DNA of 64,000 nt. It comes from Cellulomonas sp. NS3. Its GTDB lineage: Bacteria; Actinomycetota; Actinomycetes; Actinomycetales; Cellulomonadaceae. Positions within the stretch are counted from its first letter, which is position 1. Every line of letters begins with the position of its first letter. Shown one piece after another: positions 14,901-21,227 of this stretch. The stretch covers positions 3,596,001 through 3,660,000 of the forward strand of contig NZ_CP103289.1 of assembly GCF_024757985.1 (NCBI RefSeq), read 5' to 3'. Position numbers and translations under genes: made by a program. The notes beneath the pieces were generated by a model, which worked only from the letters and a program-made list of their open reading frames with translations, did not search any database and was not told where the DNA came from.

Positions 14901-17627
14901 GTCGGGGTACCGGGTCACGGTCTCGCGGAGGTTCGTGATGCGGTCCTCGACGAGCTCGGCGAAGAGCGCCTGCGTCTGGCCGGGGTTCGCCCGCAGCGCG
15001 GACGCGACGTGCCCGACGACGGCGCGGCGCACCGGCCCGGACAGGCTCGCGACGTGCGCGCGGTCGAGCGCGGCGTACTGCGCGGCGAGCCGGCCGAGGG
15101 CGGCGCCGTCGTAGTCGGCGAGCGCGGGGTCGTCCCCGATGATCTGCTCGAACACGGTGCTCCACCACGCGAGCTCGAGCTCGGGGCCGGCCAGCTCGGC
15201 CTCGACCCGGCGCGCGGCGAAGTCGTCGAGCAGCGAGCCGAGGCCCGCGGCGGTCAGCGACCGGACGAGGCGGGTGCGCTCGGGCAGGGCGTCGAGGGCG
15301 CGCGCGTCGCCCCACAGCCGGCGCAGGCGCTCGACGAGCGTGGGCAGCGCCAGGGCGGCGAGCCCTCCCCCGCCGGGCGTGGTCCGGAGCACCGCGTCGA
15401 GCGCGTCGAGGTCCGCGCGCACCGAGCGGTACTCGTCCTCGATGGTCGCGAGGCCCTCGGGCAGGCGGGGCCAGCCGCCGGCCGGGCAGTGCGCCTGCCA
15501 GATCTGCCGCTGCTCCTGCACGCCGATGAGCGCCGTGTGCAGGTCGGCGACCGGGCGCCCGGGGCGCACCATGTCCTTCGCCTGCTTGCGCAGCCGCCGG
15601 CGGAGCCAGAAGCCCATGGGCATCCCGTGCTCCTCGCGCCACTGCTTGGTCGCGGTCGCGGCGACGAGGTCCGCGGCGGTGCGCTCGAAGATGAGCGGCT
15701 GGAACACGTCCAGGGCGCCGCGGATCCCGCCGAGCATCACGAGCTGCTCGCCCCACGCGTCGACCGTCGTGGCCTCGTTGAGGCCCGTCGCCGCGGCGAC
15801 CTCCTTGACGCGCGAGGCCAGGATCGGCAGCGCGTGGTCGAGCAGCCGCCCGATCCGGTCGAGCGTCTCCCGCGCGGCGTGGTCCGTCGTCAGGTCCGCG
15901 CCGAACCACGGGGTGTCCGTCGGGCGGAGCGTCGAGGCGCCCAGGGTGACCGCGCGCTCGAGGTCCGCCGCGAGCACCGCACGGCTCTCGGCGTCGAGCA
16001 CCCGCGCGACGTCGGGCGCGAGGCGGACGGTAGTGCGGGGTGCCGGGCGCGTCGCGGTCAGGCTCGCGAGCGCCTGGAGCGCGTCGTAGGCGGACGCCTC
16101 CCACGGGGTGCGACCGGCGTGCAGAGCGTCGACGTAGGCCCGCAGGCGCTCGCGGTGCGCGACGAGGTCCCGGCGCAGCAGCGTCGTGCGGGCGGCGTCG
16201 ACGGGCGTGCTCTCGAGGGTCATCGCGTCGAGCAGGCGGCGCGCGGCGGCGGTGCGCCAGCCGGCCTCGGGTGCGACGTCGAGGAGCAGGTCGTCGAGGC
16301 CGAGCTCCGCGAGGCGGGCCGCGAGGGCTCCCGCGGCGCGGCGGTGGCCGGGCACGTAGAGGACGGTCTTGCCGGAGGCGGCCGCGTCGGCGACGACCGC
16401 CGCGAGCGTCCCGGTCACGTCCGAGCCGGTCGGGGCGTCGACGAAGAGGTGCTCGCCGGTCGCGAGCAGGTCGAGGACGTGCTGCTGCGCGGCGTCGAGG
16501 TCGCCCACGCCGCGCTCGACGTCGGGGTCGCGGTCGCCGCGGCGCATCTCGGGCAGCGGCCGCAGGACGCGCTCGCGCGCCTCGTCGACCCCGGCGAGCG
16601 CCGCGACCACCTCGTGCCGGTCCAGGGTCCCGGAGAGCTGGTCGAGGTCGTCGACGAGCACCTGCCCGGGGTGCACGAACGTCCCGACGACGAGGCTCTC
16701 GGTGAGCCGGAAGCCCTCGAGCACCGCGCCGCCGAGCGACGCGAGCCGGGCGAGGGCCGGACGCGGGTCGAAGCCCGTGCCCGTGAACGTCCCGCGTGCG
16801 ACGGCGCCGGGGTCGAGCAGGGCCCCGCGGCTGCGCAGCGCACGGGCCACGACCGGGTTCACCTCGAGCGTCTGCTCGAGCACGAGCTCGTAGTCGCTCT
16901 CGCCGCTCCCCCGCGCCCGCAGCGACACGGGGCGCAGCAGCACGGGAGCCCGGACGGTGCGGGGCTCGCTCGCCGTCGTCGCACCGACCGGCGCGGTGAC
17001 GCCGCCCAGGGGCGCGAGGGCGTCGTCGGGGTCCGTGCCGTGCGCGCGGCGCGTGACAGCGGCCAGCGCCGCGACGTCGTCCTCGGCCACGTCCGGCGTC
17101 GTGCGCTCCGTCCACGTCGCGACGCCGATCGCCAGGTACGTCGGGGCGATGCCGTAGCGCTGCGCGTACTGCTCGGCGCGCGCGCCGACGGCCCGGGCGC
17201 GGCGCTTGGCGTTCGCGAGGGACCCGCCCTCGCGCACGAGGTTCGACAGGCGAGTCTCGCGTCCCGCGAAGAGCTGCGCGATGCCCGACGGGTGCGCGGC
17301 CGAGAGGTCGAGGGCGGCGTCGCCCAGCAGGTCGACGTCCGCGAGCGTCGAGCCGCCCGCGGTCTCGACGAGGCGTGCGCGCCAGCCCGCGAGCGCACCG
17401 GCGACGAGCTCCTCGGCGGACGGCGGCTCGACGAGCACCGGGGCGGCGGCCCCGGCGGTGTCCGGCGTGACGTCCGCGCCGTCGACCGGGGCACCGCCCG
17501 TGGCCGAGGGGGTCGTGGAGGGCGCGCTCGGGTCGGGTCGCGAGCCCGAGCCTGCACCGGGGCCGAGGTTGCGCGCAGGGACGATCACCCTCGGAACGCT
17601 AACCGTCACCCTCCGGCGGCGCCGCAT
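11982..17627 (-). CDS. Giant DUF4011-type helicase-like protein with nuclease-like domain
   Basis: About 1881 residues from the ATG at 17627 (a GTG at 17609 is the alternative). The longer frame to 17756 would read through the 17701-17735 terminator. Order: N-terminal DUF4011-like region (HPSGIAQLFAGRETRLSNLVREGGSL); an SF1-helicase-like core; a restriction-endonuclease-like domain at ~1290-1380 (IPLAVGHPDLPGRLLVAVL, then RVRDRQVAERLERLGWSVVQVWS); a ~420-residue Thr/Pro/Gly-rich linker; and a C-terminal ~65-residue domain (INAYSDDQLDEVVTWLVSDG). Core motifs are degenerate: the P-loop reads APTGSDVTGT without lysine, the Walker B region reads VVLDAAAH, and ALGATRHRL replaces the usual VTRAR. 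It is probably ATPase-dead. A role in nucleic-acid defence is possible but unproven. Confidence 0.75.
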   Translation of the reverse strand: MRRRRRVTVSVPRVIVPARNLGPGAGSGSRPDPSAPSTTPSATGGAPVDGADVTPDTAGAAAPVLVEPPSAEELVAGALAGWRARLVETAGGSTLADVDLLGDAALDLSAAHPSGIAQLFAGRETRLSNLVREGGSLANAKRRARAVGARAEQYAQRYGIAPTYLAIGVATWTERTTPDVAEDDVAALAAVTRRAHGTDPDDALAPLGGVTAPVGATTASEPRTVRAPVLLRPVSLRARGSGESDYELVLEQTLEVNPVVARALRSRGALLDPGAVARGTFTGTGFDPRPALARLASLGGAVLEGFRLTESLVVGTFVHPGQVLVDDLDQLSGTLDRHEVVAALAGVDEARERVLRPLPEMRRGDRDPDVERGVGDLDAAQQHVLDLLATGEHLFVDAPTGSDVTGTLAAVVADAAASGKTVLYVPGHRRAAGALAARLAELGLDDLLLDVAPEAGWRTAAARRLLDAMTLESTPVDAARTTLLRRDLVAHRERLRAYVDALHAGRTPWEASAYDALQALASLTATRPAPRTTVRLAPDVARVLDAESRAVLAADLERAVTLGASTLRPTDTPWFGADLTTDHAARETLDRIGRLLDHALPILASRVKEVAAATGLNEATTVDAWGEQLVMLGGIRGALDVFQPLIFERTAADLVAATATKQWREEHGMPMGFWLRRRLRKQAKDMVRPGRPVADLHTALIGVQEQRQIWQAHCPAGGWPRLPEGLATIEDEYRSVRADLDALDAVLRTTPGGGGLAALALPTLVERLRRLWGDARALDALPERTRLVRSLTAAGLGSLLDDFAARRVEAELAGPELELAWWSTVFEQIIGDDPALADYDGAALGRLAAQYAALDRAHVASLSGPVRRAVVGHVASALRANPGQTQALFAELVEDRITNLRETVTRYPDLVRRLRPVLAASPMLVPQVLPATRTVDLVVLDAAAHLPLEVALAAIARGRQVVVLGDARCASGSAVRELAEMLPGVALRADASRRDPHLTAFLAAHGYGDVLSPTPLPQNAPLVRLDVVDGTGMPDSTSGAVDSTRAEVEHVVELVLTHALTRPDESLAVITPSSVHAEHVREAVLTEVRDNPGLSAFFDAGVAEPFVVADLAGVAGLSRDAVVLSVGFGRTPHGRVLHRFGPIGGPGGDALLLAALGATRHRLDVVSCFRAGDLDPERLRGPGPRLLADLLAFAERRSADSGEVSFTPSTTAPSVSAAAASAAPFVSIPASAAPAVGSTTPVDSTEQVAPAAGASGAAPASRSAADPDTMTLPQQADEGAAREPDRLVVDLAERLWRHGLTVELDHGLPGGTHIPLAVGHPDLPGRLLVAVLTDDEAYVAEPSIRVRDRQVAERLERLGWSVVQVWSAAAFLDPQAEVDRVRSAVEAAIPAAPAAVRPAAGTRAPARVDEPEDDADVETPAHGVAVAPGGTAAPGGQGATEATPAGPDAGRATGGTPTWAAAATPGATGTTSTTPAGATAAVLPGTAGAVAASAGPAGAAAATSAEPAGAGSDARADAVPGSPGSEKRSDGSTTADAAWAEPVTRARRRTPPPAAPQSPLTPPRGTLAARTSPWHAITPPTPPAGPPTTATPSGGGVAGAPRTGPVPVRTGAWPTIPAARRGGSARPDGTPRPGSDDTNGTPHPGGVDEDGGSVRHDGTAADGGSRRSDATRSEVAPARTGRRVQTPATGALPQVERRSTGMIPRVGETPGGSRHVERVSTGSLRRVAPAATSAGTGPGTGRGTGTGTGTGTGSVPQVPTTGDAPAGAAAGASAAHRPDTAPAPDAGRTTLSDRPSTGPTPRVEQPTLAVPSRPRPPIRPGLPINAYSDDQLDEVVTWLVSDGVERGREELAAAVREALGITRRSSRVDAVVAGAVRRATS
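12369..12405. repeat. GCCCGT hexamer microsatellite inside the helicase-like gene
   Basis: About five to six near-perfect tandem GCCCGT units encode an alternating Thr-Gly tract in the linker before the C-terminal domain. Such a tract is prone to slipping in 6-base steps, which would change linker length without a frameshift. Confidence 0.65.
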
Positions 17628-17700
17628 GGCACGCCGGGAGCCGCGTGATCCCGCGGAAGTCATCCGCCGGGGCTGCGCTCGCGGGACGCGCCCGGAACGA

Positions 17701-17735
17701 CGATCGGGCGGGCCCTCGGAGGGCCCGCCCGATCG
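17701..17735 (-). terminator. Near-perfect 17-bp hairpin ending the PAAR/membrane-protein unit
   Basis: Arms 17701-17717 (CGATCGGGCGGGCCCTC) and 17719-17735 are fully complementary. It lies downstream of the minus-strand PAAR gene and upstream of the helicase-like start, so it should end the eCIS minus-strand transcript and insulate the helicase-like gene. Confidence 0.8.
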
Positions 17736-17746
17736 TGACGTGTGAA

Positions 17747-17783
17747 CAGTGCGCACCGCGCAGGGGGCAGGCGATGCGCACTG
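17747..17783. repeat. Inverted repeat CAGTGCGCA / TGCGCACTG
   Basis: Nine-base arms at 17747-17755 and 17775-17783 with a 19-base spacer, immediately beyond the strong terminator. It could be an operator or a second hairpin. The rest of 17736-17910 shows no gene. Confidence 0.5.
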
Positions 17784-17910
17784 TCAGGTTCAAGTTTGCG
17801 GCTTCGCGAGGTGTTGGTCAACTGTCCAGGCTGGGCCGCCCGGGTGATTGTGCGCGTCGTCCTGCGGGCCGGTGCGGACGTCCGCGCGCGCGGTCGACCG
17901 TGCGCGGGGA

Positions 17911-18228
17911 TCATCCGCCGACGATCACCGTCGGGCAGCCCGGTCCCGGGGCGATCGGGGTGCCGTGCAGCGACTGGTCGCCGAGCCGGGCCGCCGGGAA
18001 CCCGCCGATCAGCACGGTCGTGCTGCCCATCGCGATCCCGTTCGGCGCCGGGGAGACGCACACGATCCCGCCGGGCACCGCGTTCGCGACCGCCGCCGGC
18101 ATCGAGCCGATGAGGACGGTCGTCACGGCCGCCGCGGGGGTGATCGGGCCGCCGACGTGCGGCTTCGGCCCGTCCATCATCGGGCACAGCGCGCTGTCGC
18201 CCGCGCGCAGGGCGGGTCCGGTGGGCAT
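17911..18228 (-). CDS. PAAR-type spike tip protein of the eCIS
   Basis: 105 residues, almost all short Gly/Pro turns between hydrophobic strands. PHVGGPITPAAAVTTVLIGSMPAAVANAV is followed by a second, similar block (GIAMGSTTVLIGGFPAARLGDQS) and a final CPTVIVGG. This is the PAAR fold that forms the sharp metal-binding tip on VgrG-type spikes; the candidate ligands are the histidines and cysteines in LCPMMD, PHVGG, GIVCV, SLHG and GPGCP. It starts 16 bases after the stop of the membrane-protein gene and ends before a strong terminator. It is on the strand opposite the rest of the baseplate genes, though its product should sit on the spike encoded at 32025-33815. Confidence 0.85.
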   Translation of the reverse strand: MPTGPALRAGDSALCPMMDGPKPHVGGPITPAAAVTTVLIGSMPAAVANAVPGGIVCVSPAPNGIAMGSTTVLIGGFPAARLGDQSLHGTPIAPGPGCPTVIVGG

Positions 18229-18244
18229 CGCGCGGGTCGCCGGG

Positions 18245-19543
18245 TCAGGGCGCCGGGGCGGCCGGGGTGATCACGGAGCCGCCGAAGTAGATGGCTGCGG
18301 CGCACTCGTCGGGCAGCGTGGTCTCCCCGGGCGGCTTGCCGACCTCGTTGCACTCGAGCGTCATGACGAGCTCGTCCCCGGCGGCGCCGACGATCGGCGA
18401 GATGAAGTGGTAGTCGAGGTCGCGGAAGTTCTCGAGCGCGGAGTCGAGGATCACCTGCTCGCCCATCTCGAGGCGGACGCGGCCGAAGTCGCCCTGCGGG
18501 TTGCTCAGCACCAGGTCGGTGAGCTCGACGGTCTGCCCCTCGGGGACCACGAAGCTGTCCGCGCGCGTCGAGTTGGCGACGGTCTCGACCTCGAGCCGCC
18601 CCGACGTCGGGATCTCGGTGGGCGGCAGGAGCGTCCCGCCGACGATCTCGTCGGCCTTGACCGCGGCGTCGCCCGCGACCTGCGCGGACTGCTCGGCTCC
18701 CCCGGCGGCCTCCCCGGCCTCCTCGGCGGCCTGCTCGGCGACCGCGGCCTGTTCCTCCGCCGCGGCGACCTCGTCCCGCACCGCCTCCTGCGCCGCCGAC
18801 TGCACCGCGCCGCGCAGCACGAGGAACCACAGCGCGACGAGGGCCGCGACGAGCGCCAGCAGCGCGAGCAGCAGCTTGGGCAGCCACGACGGGATGAGCG
18901 GCTCCTGGACGAACGTGCCGTCGAGCGTCACCGGCGTCCCGTCGCGCGGCTCGACGGTCGCCGTGTACGGGAGGGTCCGCGGCTGACCGCGCCACATGGA
19001 CCGCACCGGCTCGACGCGCAGGTCGGTGAACGCCGCGTTGCCCGCGCCGACCGTCGAGACCGCGGGCCTCACCCCGAACTGCAGGGCGTCGGCCTGGTCG
19101 GCCCCGCGCAGCGCCACCGTCACCGGCTGGTTGCCCCGGTTGTCGACCGCGACCCGCACCTTGGCCCCGCGCCGGCCGTGCGACGTCCGCGGCACGAGCT
19201 CGGCCGTCGTCTCCATGAACGGGAGCACCTCGACCGACCCCTCGGGGACGACGGTCTCCTCGGGGTGCTCCGTCGGGACGACGCGCACCCCGAAGCGGAG
19301 CTCGCCCGCGGGCACGGCGGCCGAGCGGGGCGGGAAGAACATCACCGTGGCGGTCGTCGACGCGCCCGGGTAGAGCGAGACGTCCTCGGGCTCGATCGAG
19401 GCCCAGCCCTTCGCGGGACCGACCACCTCGAGGTGGTAGCCCTCGACGAGCTCGCCGTTGTTGTAGATCTGCAGCGGGACGGCCGCAGCCCCGCCCGGGT
19501 CGAGCATGACCGGGGTCGGGTCGAGGGTGGCTGTCGTGGTCAT
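18245..19543 (-). CDS. eCIS-associated COG1470-like single-span membrane protein
   Basis: 432 residues from the ATG at 19543; the longer frame upstream is antisense to the LuxR gene. Residues 1-215 are two Ig-like beta-domains of COG1470 character (PVMLDPGGAAAVPLQIYNNGELVEGYHLEV; VAVDNRGNQPVTVALRG). A single helix lies at ~221-243, then an Ala/Glu/Gln-rich coiled-coil-like segment (247-300), then a beta-rich C-terminal domain (SGRLEVETVANSTRADSFVVPEGQTVELTDL). There is no N-terminal signal peptide. COG1470 membrane proteins are recurrent eCIS companions, and in Streptomyces the membrane protein CisA links the CIS to the membrane and to cell death. I infer a similar anchoring role, with the N-terminal half cytoplasmic. 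Confidence 0.65.
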   Translation of the reverse strand: MTTTATLDPTPVMLDPGGAAAVPLQIYNNGELVEGYHLEVVGPAKGWASIEPEDVSLYPGASTTATVMFFPPRSAAVPAGELRFGVRVVPTEHPEETVVPEGSVEVLPFMETTAELVPRTSHGRRGAKVRVAVDNRGNQPVTVALRGADQADALQFGVRPAVSTVGAGNAAFTDLRVEPVRSMWRGQPRTLPYTATVEPRDGTPVTLDGTFVQEPLIPSWLPKLLLALLALVAALVALWFLVLRGAVQSAAQEAVRDEVAAAEEQAAVAEQAAEEAGEAAGGAEQSAQVAGDAAVKADEIVGGTLLPPTEIPTSGRLEVETVANSTRADSFVVPEGQTVELTDLVLSNPQGDFGRVRLEMGEQVILDSALENFRDLDYHFISPIVGAAGDELVMTLECNEVGKPPGETTLPDECAAAIYFGGSVITPAAPAP

Positions 19544-19721
19544 GGACCGACGGTAGGGCGGCGCCCGGAGCCGCCCCTGGTGCGGCCGGGCCGGACTTCG
19601 GGGCAGCCCGGGATGCCCGTTGTGTCCCTGTTGACTGCACGAAGATCGGCCGACGGCAGACTCCCGGGCATGCGGTCCCCGAGGGGGTGGGCCGGCACGT
19701 AGGGCACGGGGAGGAACGGAC

Positions 19722-20345
19722 ATGGAGCGCATCGGGGTGCACGTCCTGGCGAGGGACCCGATCTCGGAGGCCGGTGTGGCGAGCCAGCTGCGGCCGCGCC
19801 CGGAGGTGCGGGTCGTCGGCCGGTCGGAGCTGCACGAGGCGAAGGTCGCCGTGATCGTGGTGGACCAGGTGGACGACGAGACCACCACGATCCTGCGCGT
19901 CAGCCAGCGGGCGGGCATCGCCCGGACCGTGCTCGTCGCCGGGCGCCTCGACGACGAGGACCTCGTCTCGGCGGTCGAGGCCGGCGTGCTCGGGCTCGTG
20001 CGGCGCAGCGAGGCGACGCCCGAGCGGCTCGTCAAGGTCATCCTCGCGGCGGCCGCGGGCGAGGGCAGCGTCCCGCCGGACCTGCTCGGGCGGCTGCTCG
20101 ACCAGGTGGGCCGCCTGCAGCGGCACGTGCTCGGCCCGCGCGGGCTGACGTTCACGGGGCTCGCGACGCGCGAGGTCGAGGTGCTGCGGCTCGTCGCCGA
20201 CGGGCTGGACACGAGCGAGATCGCCCGGCAGCTGTCGTACTCGGAGCGGACCGTCAAGAACGTGCTGCACGACGTCACGACCCGCCTCCAGCTGCGCAAC
20301 CGCTCGCACGCGGTCGCGTACGCGGTGCGCGAGGGGCTCATCTAG
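19722..20345 (+). CDS. LuxR/NarL-type response-regulator-like transcription factor
   Basis: 207 residues; the ATG at 19722 has GGGAGG nine bases upstream. Residues ~140-207 are a LuxR-type HTH (LATREVEVLRLVADGLDTSEIARQLSYSERTVKNVLHDVTTRLQLRNRSHAVAYAVREGLI). The N-terminal ~120 residues look like a receiver domain (VHVLARDPISEAGVASQL; VLVAGRLDDEDLVSAVEAGVLGLVRRSEA), but the usual phospho-acceptor strand reads VAVIVVDQVDDE without a clear acidic pocket, so it is probably phosphorylation-independent. It is divergent from the membrane-protein gene across a 178-bp gap and upstream of the long eCIS array, the expected place for the cluster regulator. It has its own terminator. Confidence 0.85.
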   Translation: MERIGVHVLARDPISEAGVASQLRPRPEVRVVGRSELHEAKVAVIVVDQVDDETTTILRVSQRAGIARTVLVAGRLDDEDLVSAVEAGVLGLVRRSEATPERLVKVILAAAAGEGSVPPDLLGRLLDQVGRLQRHVLGPRGLTFTGLATREVEVLRLVADGLDTSEIARQLSYSERTVKNVLHDVTTRLQLRNRSHAVAYAVREGLI

Positions 20346-20353
20346 TCGGGGCT

Positions 20354-20383
20354 CCCCGTGCGGGCGACGGCGCCCGCACGGGG
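20354..20383 (+). terminator. 13-bp perfect hairpin after the LuxR-type regulator
   Basis: CCCCGTGCGGGCG (20354-20366), loop ACGG, CGCCCGCACGGGG (20371-20383). It begins nine bases after the stop codon. It separates the regulator from the eCIS operon, which therefore needs its own promoter in 20384-20510. Confidence 0.85.
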
Positions 20384-20510
20384 CGGGCACCCGGTGCCCG
20401 GACGGCCGCACGCGTTGCCCGATCGGCTGCCCGGTGCCGGGTGCCGCGCGGCGCGGGCGGTCGGCACCGTGGAGCTGTCAGCGGCACGAGCGCACGAGGG
20501 GGGTGGACGG

Positions 20511-21227
20511 GTGATCGCCCAGGTCGACGCGGCCCTGCGCAGCATCGTGCGGACCGATGCCGTCGCGGGGACGGACCTCGAGGTCGTGTTCGACGCGCCG
20601 ACCAAGGACTGGGCGTCGCGCCGCAACACGCCCACGGTCAACCTGTACCTCTACGACCTGCGCGAGGACCTCAAGCGCCGCGAGCGCGGCTGGACCGAGC
20701 GGCGCGGGTCCGACGGCGTGGTCGTCTCGCGCAGCCCGGCGCCGCGGTTCTTCAAGCTCTCGTACCTCGTGACCGCGTGGACGCAGCGCCCCGAGGACGA
20801 GCACATGCTGCTCGACTCGCTGCTCGCGTGCTTCCTGCGCTACGAGGCGCTGCCGCGCGGTCTCGTCGTCGGCCACCTCGCCGAGACCGGGCTCGACGTC
20901 CCGGTGACGGTCGGGCTGCCACCGCCCGAGGACCGCGCGTTCGCCGACGTGTGGTCCGCGCTGGGCGGCGAGCTCAAGCCGTCCCTCGACGTCGTCGTGA
21001 GCGCGCCCGTCGACACCGGCATCGTGTACCCGGCCGGCCCGCCGGTGCTCGACGGCCCGTACGTCGGGCTGCAGGACCTCGGCGGCGGCTCGAACACCGG
21101 CCCGCGGCGGCGGCACGCACCGCCGCCCCGGGTCGCGGCGGCCCCGGCACCCGCGGTCACGACCGCCGCCGTCCCCGCGACGGCCCGCCCGGCCACCCGG
21201 TCCCGCAAGCGCGGCGCGCAGCCGTGA
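20511..21227 (+). CDS. DUF4255 / Pvc16-type tail terminator of the eCIS
   Basis: 238 residues from the GTG at 20511, which follows a GAGGGGGG ribosome site; the longer frame upstream lacks family similarity. The first ~180 residues are the Pvc16/Afp16 N-terminal domain (DUF4255): IAQVDAALRSIVRTDAV, DWASRRNTPTVNLYLYDLREDLKRR, FFKLSYLVTAWTQRPEDEHMLLDSLLACFLRYEALP. In Afp and PVC particles the homologue caps the tube and sheath and stops elongation. A Pro/Ala-rich basic tail (~200-238) is extra. The stop overlaps the next start as GTGA. Confidence 0.9.
   Translation: MIAQVDAALRSIVRTDAVAGTDLEVVFDAPTKDWASRRNTPTVNLYLYDLREDLKRRERGWTERRGSDGVVVSRSPAPRFFKLSYLVTAWTQRPEDEHMLLDSLLACFLRYEALPRGLVVGHLAETGLDVPVTVGLPPPEDRAFADVWSALGGELKPSLDVVVSAPVDTGIVYPAGPPVLDGPYVGLQDLGGGSNTGPRRRHAPPPRVAAAPAPAVTTAAVPATARPATRSRKRGAQP

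Noticed and set aside
12660-17648. Plus-strand 1662-residue frame opposite the helicase-like gene
   Set aside because: Arg/Gly-rich antisense translation of a recognised protein; no family similarity.
17628-17756. N-terminal extension of the helicase-like protein to 17756
   Set aside because: It would translate through the near-perfect 17-bp terminator hairpin at 17701-17735, so the start is placed at 17627.
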